Of a DNA stretch of 64,000 nt, positions 34,490 to 42,831 are shown piece after piece. Position 1 is the first letter of the stretch. Each line of letters opens with the position of its first letter. The DNA is from DRPG01 sp964655065 (lineage in GTDB: Bacteria > Myxococcota_A > UBA796 > GCA-2862545), in the NCBI GenBank assembly GCA_964655065.1, contig CAZZLC010000005.1:1-64000 (forward strand), given 5' to 3'. Position numbers and translations under genes: made by a program. The notes under the pieces are model-generated. The model had not been told where the DNA came from. It made no database searches and worked only from the letters and a program-made list of their open reading frames with translations.

Positions 34490-36307
34490 TCACGCCAGGT
34501 GGACGATGTCGTCGCCGTGTCCGGCGATGCAGCGAGCGACCTCGCGGGCCCGGTGCCGCAGCACGGCCGAGGCGTTGATGTAGCCCTTGTCGGTGATCTC
34601 GCCGGCGTCCAGGTCTGGCTCCGCCTCGAGCAAGAGCACCCGCGCGATCCGCCGCGAGGCACCTTCCTCGGGCGAGTGGAGGCGCTGGCGCAGCGCGACG
34701 TGGATCGCGGGATGGCGCACGAGCTCCGCCATGCCTTCGGCCTTCGGCGCCAGCGACCCGGCGGGGCCCGGGGCGAGCCAGGCCAGGAGCACGACGGCGT
34801 CGGTGTCGTGGCCAGCCACGACCGCCCCCGACAGCAGGCCGCCCGACAGCGACAGCGTCTGGGTGCGCAGGAGGCCCACGTGCACCCAGGTGCCGGAGGC
34901 GAGCTTGAAGTCCTCGGCCACCCGGCCTGCGAACCGCACTCCACGCGCGGGATCCGCCTCGTCGACGAACGTTCCCGCGTCGCCGATCCGGTAGAACCCC
35001 TCGTCGTCGAACGCCGCGACCGTGGCCTCGGGTTCCCGATGGTAGCCCGGGGTCACGTTCGCGCCGCGCACGCGCATCTCGAACCGGTCGCCGCTCGGCA
35101 CGAGGCGAAGCTCCACCCCGGGCACCGGCAAGCCGATGTTGCCAGGATCCTCGCTCGGGAAGTGGGCGGAGGTCACGAGCGGCGCGGTCTCGGTGCTGCC
35201 CCAGGAGGTCGTGAGCCAGATCCGGTGGCCCAGCGTGCGCTCCGCTACGCGATCGAGCCGATCCCAGGTGCTCTTCGGCAGCGCCGCCGCCGCGTAGAAC
35301 AGGCCCGTCAGCCGAGAGAAGAAGTGCTCGCAGAGCTTCTCGTCGACCTCGAGCGCCTCCACGAGCATCGCGTAGCCGGCCGGGACGTTGAACTGCAGCG
35401 TGGGCGCGATGTCGCGCAGATTCTGCAGCGTGGTCTCGAAGGCCCCCGGGGCGGGGCGACCGTCGTCGATGTAGAGGGTGCCTCCGTTGCGGAGCACGAG
35501 GTTGACGTTGTGGTTCCCCCCGAACGTGTGCGACCACGGCAGCCAATCGACGATGACGGGAGGCTCGTCGTCGAGAAACGGCCACACCTGCGCCAGCGCC
35601 TCTTGATTTGCGGTGAGCATGCGGTGGGGGTTGAGCACTCCCTTGGGCCGACCCGTAGACCCCGACGTCATGAGGATCTTGGCGATGGTGTCGGGCCCGG
35701 GCGCCGCCGCGTCGATCGCACGGCCCGGCATCGTGCGGAGCAGCTCGGCAAAGGGCGTGGTCGGGAGCTCCGGGAGGGACCCCGAGGTGACGATCTCCGG
35801 CCGGTCGATGGACTTCAGGGCGGAGAGGAACGGGGCTCCCTCTTCTGCGAACACCATCCCGGGTGTCACGAGGTCGACGATCTTCTTGAGCTGCACGTGA
35901 TCGCGGCTGCGCAGCGAGTAGGCCACGGAGACCGGCACGATGGGCACCGAGGCCAGCATCGCCCCGAGCATCAGCCGGACGTGCGCGAGCGAGTTGCGCG
36001 ACAACACGACGACGGGGCGCGAAGGCGACAGCCCACGCTCCAGCAAGGCCTGCCCAATGGCGCGGGCGTCGGTGAAGGCCTGTCGCCAGGTCAGGGTGGT
36101 CCACGGCGCACCTGGCGTCGGGCTGGCGCGCTCGGCGAAGGCGACGGCCTCGGGGCGTTCGCTGGCCCAACGCTCGAGCCAGGCGCCGACGGTGGGAGCG
36201 GGCTCCCGAGGGGCGAGCGGCGAGCGCATGACGATGCTTCCGTCGCGCCGACGCTCGATGGTCGTTTCCGCCGGCGCCAGTCGCGGCACGTTGCGTTCGT
36301 CGGACAC
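34490..36307 (-). CDS. AMP-binding acyl/aryl-CoA ligase (feruloyl-CoA synthase-like)
   Basis: 605 residues from a GTG at 36307 with GAGGAGG just upstream, a better start than an earlier in-frame ATG. Adenylate-forming enzyme motifs in order: phosphate-binding loop MTSGSTGRPKGVL near residue 207, SWGSTETAP, YRIGDAG and FAGRVAEDFKLASGTWV. The last resembles the feruloyl-CoA synthase subfamily, which activates hydroxycinnamates or other aryl or fatty acids. The ending is family-typical (ITDKGYINASAVL) and includes the catalytic Lys region. It is last in the TetR-ABC operon (16 bases after the permease stop), so its substrate may be the compound moved by, or sensed with, that transporter. Confidence 0.85.
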   Translation of the reverse strand: MSDERNVPRLAPAETTIERRRDGSIVMRSPLAPREPAPTVGAWLERWASERPEAVAFAERASPTPGAPWTTLTWRQAFTDARAIGQALLERGLSPSRPVVVLSRNSLAHVRLMLGAMLASVPIVPVSVAYSLRSRDHVQLKKIVDLVTPGMVFAEEGAPFLSALKSIDRPEIVTSGSLPELPTTPFAELLRTMPGRAIDAAAPGPDTIAKILMTSGSTGRPKGVLNPHRMLTANQEALAQVWPFLDDEPPVIVDWLPWSHTFGGNHNVNLVLRNGGTLYIDDGRPAPGAFETTLQNLRDIAPTLQFNVPAGYAMLVEALEVDEKLCEHFFSRLTGLFYAAAALPKSTWDRLDRVAERTLGHRIWLTTSWGSTETAPLVTSAHFPSEDPGNIGLPVPGVELRLVPSGDRFEMRVRGANVTPGYHREPEATVAAFDDEGFYRIGDAGTFVDEADPARGVRFAGRVAEDFKLASGTWVHVGLLRTQTLSLSGGLLSGAVVAGHDTDAVVLLAWLAPGPAGSLAPKAEGMAELVRHPAIHVALRQRLHSPEEGASRRIARVLLLEAEPDLDAGEITDKGYINASAVLRHRAREVARCIAGHGDDIVHLA

Positions 36308-36323
36308 GCGGCCTCCTCGGCGA

Positions 36324-36989
36324 CTACCGAGGTCGCCCAACCACCAGCGTGGCACAAGTGAGCCCCGCCAGCCCAGCCGCGATCGTCATGGCGACTCCGC
36401 CACCATCGCCGAGTCCGTGGGCGAGCCACCACGCGGGGAAGGGCGCGCCCACGAGACGGGCCTCGCCGGGGAGTAGCCAGGTGATCTGGGCCACGGCCGC
36501 GAGCGACGTGAGCTTGGACAAGGCGAGTCCCTGGACCTTGTCCCGCGCGCGCGCGAGCACGAGCGCGATCGCGGGACCGTGGAGCCCCGCGACGAGCAGC
36601 GCCAGCGGCAGCGTGGGCCCCACGGGGAGCCCGGCGAGCCCCCACGCGACGGCACTGGTGACGAGCCCGAGTCCGAAGCTCGCGCCGAGCCGCCAGCGCC
36701 ACAGGCCGTCGAGCCCCACGGGGCTCACTCTCAGGGCCTCCTCGACACCAGCGTCTCGCTCCTCGAGGACCAGGTAGCCCTGGACCGTGCCCGCGAGGAG
36801 CGCCGGGAGCACGAGCACGAAGCTGCCGAGCAGCGCGTCGACGTCACCGCCGACCAGGCTCGTGAGCGCGGGTCGCGTCGCCCGCACCATCAGCCCGAGC
36901 GGAAGCGCCACGAAGCTCGCCACGAGCAGCAGCGGGGCCCGGAGCACGTTGACCCGATCCGCCCGGGCGAGCGCCATCCAGGGGGTCAC
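36324..36989 (-). CDS. ABC-2-type membrane component (fluoroquinolone-exporter-like)
   Basis: 221 residues from a GTG at 36989, overlapping the previous stop (GTGA). Six hydrophobic segments; DADALLGSF-like loops and an EERDAGVEEALRVSP coupling-helix segment between helices two and three fit the ABC-2 permease family. It is the second of two similar permeases, the first being shorter on its N-terminal side. Together with the ATPase they form a complete export-type ABC transporter of the ABC-2 class (two permeases, one ATPase). Confidence 0.83.
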   Translation of the reverse strand: MTPWMALARADRVNVLRAPLLLVASFVALPLGLMVRATRPALTSLVGGDVDALLGSFVLVLPALLAGTVQGYLVLEERDAGVEEALRVSPVGLDGLWRWRLGASFGLGLVTSAVAWGLAGLPVGPTLPLALLVAGLHGPAIALVLARARDKVQGLALSKLTSLAAVAQITWLLPGEARLVGAPFPAWWLAHGLGDGGGVAMTIAAGLAGLTCATLVVGRPR

Positions 36990-37672
36990 GTGCGCCTCCA
37001 CAGGTAGCGGCGGGTCCACCCGTGCGCCCAGAACGAGGCCGCAGCGCACGCAGCCCCGAGCACCCCGACGTCGCGGACCACCGCGAGAGGCCCGAGGGGC
37101 TCACCGAGGGCGCCGCGGAGGAGCTCCGCGGTAGCGCCGGTCGGCACCCAGCGCATCGCGGGCCAGTCGGCACCGAGGAGGAGCTCGAACGCGGGCATCG
37201 AGAGCGGGGTGGCGGCCACGGCGCTCGCGGCGAGAAAGCGGTCGAAGGTCGGGGTGCGGCTCACCACCGCGATCCCGATCAGCACACACAGCACCGAGGT
37301 CGGGGCGACCGCGAGCACGAGCAGGTCGGGACGAACGAGCGCAGCGCTGCCCGCGGCGACCACCATCGCCACGACGACCGACAGGCCGGTCAGGGTGACC
37401 ACCTTGGCCCAGATCCACGCCGACGGGGAGCGAGGCGCGTGGGCCAGCGCCTGCAGCACACCCTCGCGCCGCTCGAGCAGCACGAGCGCGCCCACCACGA
37501 ACAGTCCGAGCGCCGCGGGGTCGGAGAACACGAGCACAGGGAGCACACGCTCGAAGACGGCCGGCGGCAGCGGGGACAGCACGGCGAGGTACGCGGCGGT
37601 GATCACGGCGTAGACCGTCCAGAACCCGCCGCGCACCTGCAGCTTGAGCTCGGTGAGGAGGAGCACCGTCAC
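36986..37672 (-). CDS. ABC-2-type membrane component
   Basis: 228 residues from a GTG at 37672 that overlaps the ATPase stop (GTGA). About six membrane helices; the short cytoplasmic loop LLERREGVLQALAHAPRSP is the coupling-helix feature seen also in its neighbour permease (EERDAGVEEALRVSP), showing the two are related by duplication. Opening LTELKLQVRGGFWTVY is typical of ABC-2 subunits that begin with an amphipathic helix. With the neighbouring permease and ATPase it is likely to move a drug-like or lipidic compound outward. Confidence 0.83.
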   Translation of the reverse strand: MTVLLLTELKLQVRGGFWTVYAVITAAYLAVLSPLPPAVFERVLPVLVFSDPAALGLFVVGALVLLERREGVLQALAHAPRSPSAWIWAKVVTLTGLSVVVAMVVAAGSAALVRPDLLVLAVAPTSVLCVLIGIAVVSRTPTFDRFLAASAVAATPLSMPAFELLLGADWPAMRWVPTGATAELLRGALGEPLGPLAVVRDVGVLGAACAAASFWAHGWTRRYLWRRT

Positions 37673-38520
37673 GACAGCGACCTCCCGGTGAGCTCGAGGA
37701 AGACGTCCTCGAGGGTGGGCTCGCGGGTGTGCAGCGCCCGGATCTGGCCCGTGCGCAGGCGGTCCCGGAGCCACGGGTCGTCGGCGAGGGCCGCGAGCTC
37801 CACCGTGCGGGGCGGCTCGTCGAGGAGCTCGACCTGGACTTGCGGAGGACCGTCCGGGGCGCGGAGCGCGGCGGGGGTGTCGCAGGCGACCAACCGACCG
37901 TCGACGAGCAGCCCGAGCTGGTCGCAGATCGCCTCGGCGACGTGCATGTCGTGGGTGGTGAGCAGCACGGCCCCGCCAGCATCGGCGAAGTCGCGCACCA
38001 GCTCGCGCACCACGCGAGCATGGCCGGGATCCTGACCGGCGGTGGGCTCGTCGAGGAAGAGGAGCTCGGGGGAGCCGATCAGCGCGCGGCAGAGATCGAG
38101 GCGGCCCTTCATGCCCTTGGAGAACCGCTCCACGCGGTGGTCGGCCTGCCCGTGCAGCCCCACCCGGCCGAGCAACGCGTCGATGTCGACGTGGGGAGTG
38201 CGGTGGAGGGCGGCGAACAGCTCGAGGTTCTCCCGCGCGGTGAGCCGGGCGTAGAGGCTCGGCACCTCGAAGCCGACCCCGATGCGCGACAGGCGGACCC
38301 GGTCCGCCGGACCGGGCGCTCCGAGCACCGACACGTCGCCCCGGAACCCGGCGAGCACGCCCGTCAGCACGCCGACCGTGGTGCTCTTGCCAGTCCCCGA
38401 CGGGCCGAGGAGACCGAACACCTGTCCGCGGCGCAGCGAGAACGTCAGCCCGCGCAGCGCGTCGTGGTGCGCGCTCGGATAGCGGAAGTGGAGGTCGCGA
38501 ACCCGGACGGCATCGCTCAT
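37669..38520 (-). CDS. ABC transporter ATP-binding protein
   Basis: 283 residues from ATG 38520, which overlaps the TetR stop (ATGA). Walker A GPSGTGKST, ABC signature FSKGMKGRLDLCRAL, Walker B ELLFLDEPTAGQDP and the switch His in LLTTHDM. The Q-loop region reads GVGFEVPSLYARLTARENL, as in the drug-export and ABC-2 family (DrrA-like). A C-terminal extension of ~60 residues ends EPTLEDVFLELTGRSLS, a classic ending of the DrrA/CcmA group. It powers the two following permeases. Confidence 0.95.
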   Translation of the reverse strand: MSDAVRVRDLHFRYPSAHHDALRGLTFSLRRGQVFGLLGPSGTGKSTTVGVLTGVLAGFRGDVSVLGAPGPADRVRLSRIGVGFEVPSLYARLTARENLELFAALHRTPHVDIDALLGRVGLHGQADHRVERFSKGMKGRLDLCRALIGSPELLFLDEPTAGQDPGHARVVRELVRDFADAGGAVLLTTHDMHVAEAICDQLGLLVDGRLVACDTPAALRAPDGPPQVQVELLDEPPRTVELAALADDPWLRDRLRTGQIRALHTREPTLEDVFLELTGRSLS

Positions 38521-39116
38521 GGATCGGCTCCGAGGTGCTCGGCGAGGGCGTCGACGAGCAGGTGGGTCGTGGGATCGAAGTCGTCGCCGAGCCACGGGCG
38601 ACCCTGCGCCACGACGAACACGAGCCGGGGGAGGGCGACGAGGGCGGGCACCCTGGCGGCATCCACCACCCCGCGGGCCGCGAGGTCGGAGAACAGGCCC
38701 GAGAACCATCGGTCGTCGTCGGCGGTCGCCTCCTCGAGGAATCCAGGAGGAAGGTGGCGGAACAGCGCCGCAGACTCCTCGGGATCGGCGAGCACCCGGA
38801 GCAGCGGGTGCTCGGTCACGATGGCCCGGAGCTGCCCCAGGACGGCTCGGAGGACCTCACGGGGGGGACCCTCGGTCGCTGCGGCGCGGGTGAGCCGGGC
38901 GCGCTGATCCGCCTCGGCCTCCATCAGGATCTCGACGAACAGGGCTTCCTTGTTGTCGTAGAACCCGTAGAAGGCGCCCTTCGAGATCCCGGCGGCGCGG
39001 GCGAGCTCGCCCACGGTGGTGCGGCGGTAGCCGACCTGGGCCACGCGCTCCGCCGCTGCGGCCCGAAGGCGCTGGCGGACGTGCTCTCTCTCCTGGTCGG
39101 TGAACGCGCGTGGCAT
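38517..39116 (-). CDS. TetR-family repressor of the ABC-transporter operon
   Basis: 199 residues. N-terminal HTH of the TetR family: ERVAQVGYRRTTVGELARAAGISKGAFYGFYDNKEALFVEIL. The C-terminal ligand-binding helices are variable, as is usual. It overlaps the ATPase gene by four bases, heads the operon and has a perfect palindrome immediately upstream of its ATG, so it probably represses its own operon and is released by a substrate of the transporter or the ligase. There is no ribosome site between palindrome and ATG, suggesting a leaderless transcript. Confidence 0.93.
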   Translation of the reverse strand: MPRAFTDQEREHVRQRLRAAAAERVAQVGYRRTTVGELARAAGISKGAFYGFYDNKEALFVEILMEAEADQRARLTRAAATEGPPREVLRAVLGQLRAIVTEHPLLRVLADPEESAALFRHLPPGFLEEATADDDRWFSGLFSDLAARGVVDAARVPALVALPRLVFVVAQGRPWLGDDFDPTTHLLVDALAEHLGADP

Positions 39117-39118
39117 CG

Positions 39119-39144
39119 ATGACCATATAAGTGGATATGGTCAT
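39119..39144. promoter_or_regulatory. TetR operator palindrome
   Basis: ATGACCATAT (39119-39128) and ATATGGTCAT (39135-39144) are a perfect 10-bp inverted repeat over a six-base spacer, AT-rich against a ~70 % GC background. It lies 3 to 28 bases upstream of the TetR start codon, so bound repressor would cover the promoter or start region of the operon. Confidence 0.85.
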
Positions 39145-39195
39145 TGGGTCGACGCGCGAGCCGAGTCTCCGCGGGGCCACCGAGGGCGGCGTCGC

Positions 39196-39870
39196 TCAGG
39201 GCAGGCGGGCGATGACGAGCAGCGACGCAGGGACGCGAGCGGCGTCGCGGGGCTCGTCGAGCGCGGAGAGGGCGAGGCCGGTGTCGGTGAGCAGGACGAC
39301 CCAGTCGGCGACGGTCCGGAAGAACCAGGGCGCGGCCACGGTGAAGTCGTCCCCGAAGGCCTTCCAGCTGCCCTCCCGCCAGCCCGAGCGGGTCGGGTCG
39401 GCCACCGCGAACGGGTGGGCGGTCTGGATCACCAGGTGGCCGTTGTCGCCGAGGAGCCCTCGGGTCGCCCGCAGCGCCTGCTCCGTGGAGCGCTCGCCGA
39501 GCAGCGAGAAGTTGGCGATCACGACGTCGAACTTGCCGTGAGCCGCTGGATCCCGTTCGAGCGCCTCGTAGCTGGCCACGGCATAGCGGTCCGGGGAACC
39601 GAGCTCGCGGGCCCGGGCCACCAGCTCCGGGGAGCCGTCGACCCCCCGGGCATCGACGCCCGCTCGGAGCAGCTCGCGCACGAGCCAGCCCTCTCCGCAG
39701 CCGAGGTCGAGCGCGGTCGTCGGCTCGAGGTCGAGGACGGCGCGGCAGATCGCCGCGTTGGTCACCTCGACCCGGCTCGGGATTCGGGCCTCGCGCACGG
39801 CGGCGGTCCAGGCGTCGGCGTTGGGGCTCCAGGAGCGCAGCTGCAGGTCGTCGGGATCGTCGTTGGCCAT
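39196..39870 (-). CDS. Class I SAM-dependent methyltransferase
   Basis: 224 residues. Motif I ALDLGCGEGWLVRELL with an acidic residue after the second strand (GVDARGVDGSPELV), motif near KFDVVIANFSLLGE, and motif IV region LLGDNGHLVIQTAHPF. Typical length for small-molecule methyltransferases of the UbiE/Methyltransf_25 group. No domain indicates its acceptor. The upstream gene (39899) is 28 bases away on the same strand, so they may be co-transcribed. Confidence 0.85.
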   Translation of the reverse strand: MANDDPDDLQLRSWSPNADAWTAAVREARIPSRVEVTNAAICRAVLDLEPTTALDLGCGEGWLVRELLRAGVDARGVDGSPELVARARELGSPDRYAVASYEALERDPAAHGKFDVVIANFSLLGERSTEQALRATRGLLGDNGHLVIQTAHPFAVADPTRSGWREGSWKAFGDDFTVAAPWFFRTVADWVVLLTDTGLALSALDEPRDAARVPASLLVIARLP

Positions 39871-39898
39871 CTCGGGCAGCTTACGTCGTTTCGCCTCG

Positions 39899-40657
39899 TC
39901 ACTGCACGGCGAACAGCCAGCCGGCCACGATGGAGACGACGAGGGCCGACATCGCCAGCCCCACCAGGAGTCCGACCGTCATGAAGCCGAACGCCTGTTC
40001 GGGGTCGACGGGGGGGCGTGGGGACCCTGGCGGATGCGGGGTCGACGGCCGGGGGGCTCGCCGCGGGACCTGCAGCGAAGACCCAGGTGCTGGCGTCTTG
40101 GGGCCTCTCTGGCCCTCCTCGGGCGCTCTCGACGGCCGGTGGAGCGTCTTCTCGACGCTGGCGCCACCGCGGGCATCCGGCGGAGATGCGTCCTCGAGCG
40201 CGCGACTGGCCGCCAGGGGCTGCGGTGGCGCCAGCTTTGGCCGGGTGGTCGACTCCCGAGGGGGCGCGGCCTCCGGGTTCGTGGCGGGGCCCACCATGGT
40301 GGCTTCGTCGGGCGAGACCTCGTCGATCTCGTCTCCGGCTCGAGCCGACTGGGCCGCGGCGAGCCGGGCGGCGATCTCCTCCCGATTGCGGGCGATGGTC
40401 TTCGCCTCGCCGAACGGGTCGGGGGGGGGCCACGGCTCGGGGAAGGACCCGTCCAGGGGCGTGCCGAGCGGCTGAGCCTCGGTCTCCGCCTCCTCGAAGC
40501 GTCCCGGGGGCTCACCGAAGGTCGGGGCCAGCCTGCCTGGGGTGGTGTCGGCTTCTTCGTAGTCGTCGGACAGGAAGTCGGGGGCTCGTCGATCCACCAC
40601 GGTGGCGAGCGAGTCCTCGTCGTCGTTCTTGCGACCGGGGCGCCTGCTCGGAGCCAT
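39899..40657 (-). CDS. Tail-anchored protein with long disordered cytoplasmic part
   Basis: 252 residues from ATG 40657; a longer in-frame start upstream has no support. The first ~215 residues are low-complexity and charged (Pro, Glu, Asp, Arg rich), with DEATMVGPA and GEAKTIARNREEIAARLAAAQSAR, the former a type of short acidic Thr motif seen as an FHA ligand or kinase substrate. A single C-terminal helix (FGFMTVGLLVGLAMSALVVSIVAGWLF) ends the protein. The layout fits a tail-anchored or bitopic signalling protein, perhaps phosphorylated on Thr (inference). No family recognised. Confidence 0.65.
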   Translation of the reverse strand: MAPSRRPGRKNDDEDSLATVVDRRAPDFLSDDYEEADTTPGRLAPTFGEPPGRFEEAETEAQPLGTPLDGSFPEPWPPPDPFGEAKTIARNREEIAARLAAAQSARAGDEIDEVSPDEATMVGPATNPEAAPPRESTTRPKLAPPQPLAASRALEDASPPDARGGASVEKTLHRPSRAPEEGQRGPKTPAPGSSLQVPRRAPRPSTPHPPGSPRPPVDPEQAFGFMTVGLLVGLAMSALVVSIVAGWLFAVQ

Positions 40658-40749
40658 CGTCTCCTCTCGCGAGGTCCACCATACCGCGGATAGGCGGACG
40701 CGAGCGGAGGCGGCGCGACGAGCGTGGACGCCCTCGTGGAGGGTCCTCG

Positions 40750-42831
40750 ATGTTCTTGCTCCCCCTCGTGCTTTCGCCCACGTTGGGTGCCGATCCCGCA
40801 CAGACGCCACCCGAGCCGTCGGATGACGCCGATGCCGAGTTGATCGTCACCGCGAGCCGGGCCTCGGGGGGGCTCGGGCGGGTCCCCGCGTCGGCGACCG
40901 CCCTCGACTTCGACGACATCGCGGCCGACCGCCCGACTTTGGAGCTCGGGGAAGCGCTGTCGCAGGTGCCTGGCGTGTACGTGGCGAACCGGACCAACTT
41001 CGCGCAGGACAGCCGGATCTCGATCCGCGGCTTCGGGGCGCGCTCCGCGTTCGGCGTTCGCGGCATCCGCGTTCTGCTCGACGGGATCCCCCTGACCCTC
41101 CCCGATGGTCAGAGCCAGCTCGACTCGATCGACCCCGCGAACCTGGGTCGCATCGAGGTCCTGCGCGGACCCGCGGGCACGGCGTACGGCAACGCCTCGG
41201 GGGGCGTGCTCACGTTGACGACGCGGCGTGCCGCCACGGAGGGCGTGGAGGTCGATGCGGACACCACGGTGGGCTCCTTCGGGCTGTGGAAGGCGACGGG
41301 AGCCGTGCGCAGCCGGAGCGACCGGACCGACGCTTCCTTCTTCGCGAGTCGCACCCAGCTCCGGGGGTGGCGAGACCAGTCGGGCACGGAGCAGGTGGTG
41401 GCGCAGGCCCACGTCGCCACCTGGCTCGCGCCGGCACTCCGGCTCACCACCAACGTCCACTTCGTCGATGCGCCGCGGGCCGACGACCCGGGCGGCCTCA
41501 CCCCCGAGGACGCCGAGCGTGACCCGCGATCCGCGAGCGAGATCAACCGCGACTCCGGCACCGGCGAGGCCCTCACCCATCTCCAGGCCGGAACCCGGCT
41601 CGTGGGCACCATCGGCAGCCAGCATCAGCTGGACGTCGTGGCCCACGCGGGCATGCGCACCTTCGACGCGGCCATCCCCTTTCGGACCGTGCAGTTCGAC
41701 CGCGACTTCTACGGGGGAGTGGGGACGTGGCGCTGGGCGACGGCCCCCGCCCCCGTCCAGAGCACGCTCGTGGTCGGTGCGGAGGCGCAGGGACAAGACG
41801 ATGACCGCCGCAACGAGGGCAACGACGGGGGGCGACCCGACGGCACCCTCACGCTGTCCCAGCGCGAGCGCGCCAGCGCGGTGGGAGCGTTCGTGCAGGA
41901 GCGCCTCTCCTTCGACGAACGCGTGGTGCTGTTGGGATCGGCCCGCTACGACCGGGTGGCGTTCAGGGTCGACGACCGACTGCTCGACGACGGCGACGCC
42001 TCGGGGCGCCGCACCTTCGAGCCCGTGACCGGGCAGGGCGGCGTGCTGCTACGGGTGGTGGACGGGCTCGAGACGTTCGCGAACCTGTCGCAGTCCTTCG
42101 AGACCCCCACCGTCTCCGAGCTCGTGGTCGCTGGCGGCGATGCGCTGGACCCCGATCTCCGACCCCAGCGTGCGCTGCAGATCGACGTGGGCGCTCGCGC
42201 GCGTGCCCGGCGCCTCGCCGTGGACGCTTCCGCCTTCGTCATCGAGCTTCGCGACGAGCTGCTGCGCCAGGAGGACGACGAAGGGCGTGCCTTCTTCACC
42301 AATGTCGGGCGGTCGAGGCGGCTCGGCGCCGAAGCCCTGGTGCGCCTGCAGCCCGTCGACGATCTGGACCTCGTGGGGTCCTACACCTGGTTGCGGGCCG
42401 AGTTTCGCGACGACCGGGAGGGGCAGCTCGTGCCCGGGCTTCCGGCGCACCTCGGCTTCGTTCGTGCCGTGTACACACCAGGCACCTGTGCGTTCGCGGC
42501 CGAGGCGGAGCTGATCGGTGCCGTGTTCGCCGATGACGCGAACGCGGTTCGCGCCGATCCTGCCGCGTTGGTCGGTGCCCGGGCGGGCTGCGCGCTACCT
42601 GTCCGAGGTCGCTGGGCGTTCCGACTGGCCGTCGGGATCCGCAACGCGCTCGGGGTGCGCTTCGTCGACAACGTGCGGATCAACGCGTTCGGCGATCGCT
42701 TCTTCGAGCCCGGGCCCCCGCAGACCGTGTACGCTCGGATCGCGCTGTCGAGACGACCGAGCGGAGCGCGCCTCGGGGTCGCGAGCGGGGCCGGTGGTCG
42801 GCCCGGCAGTCAGGACTTGCCCGTCCAGTAG
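40750..42831 (+). CDS. TonB-dependent outer-membrane receptor
   Basis: 693 residues from ATG 40750, which gives a signal-like start (MFLLPLVLSPTLGA). Plug domain: ELIVTASRASGGLGRVPASATALDF, then GEALSQVPGVYVANRTNFAQDSRISIRGFGARSAFGVRGIRVLLDGIPLTLPDGQSQLDSIDP and VLRGPAGTAYGNASGGVLTLTT, the classic plug signature. The rest is a beta barrel; the region RRTFEPVTGQGGVLLRVVDGLETFANLSQSFETPTVSEL is typical of the PupA/FecA group. The last barrel strand (QTVYARIALS) is followed by a further ~25 residues which overlap the convergent gene by 22 bases. Likely imports iron complexes, vitamin B12 or similar nutrients; the ligand is not readable. Confidence 0.92.
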   Translation: MFLLPLVLSPTLGADPAQTPPEPSDDADAELIVTASRASGGLGRVPASATALDFDDIAADRPTLELGEALSQVPGVYVANRTNFAQDSRISIRGFGARSAFGVRGIRVLLDGIPLTLPDGQSQLDSIDPANLGRIEVLRGPAGTAYGNASGGVLTLTTRRAATEGVEVDADTTVGSFGLWKATGAVRSRSDRTDASFFASRTQLRGWRDQSGTEQVVAQAHVATWLAPALRLTTNVHFVDAPRADDPGGLTPEDAERDPRSASEINRDSGTGEALTHLQAGTRLVGTIGSQHQLDVVAHAGMRTFDAAIPFRTVQFDRDFYGGVGTWRWATAPAPVQSTLVVGAEAQGQDDDRRNEGNDGGRPDGTLTLSQRERASAVGAFVQERLSFDERVVLLGSARYDRVAFRVDDRLLDDGDASGRRTFEPVTGQGGVLLRVVDGLETFANLSQSFETPTVSELVVAGGDALDPDLRPQRALQIDVGARARARRLAVDASAFVIELRDELLRQEDDEGRAFFTNVGRSRRLGAEALVRLQPVDDLDLVGSYTWLRAEFRDDREGQLVPGLPAHLGFVRAVYTPGTCAFAAEAELIGAVFADDANAVRADPAALVGARAGCALPVRGRWAFRLAVGIRNALGVRFVDNVRINAFGDRFFEPGPPQTVYARIALSRRPSGARLGVASGAGGRPGSQDLPVQ

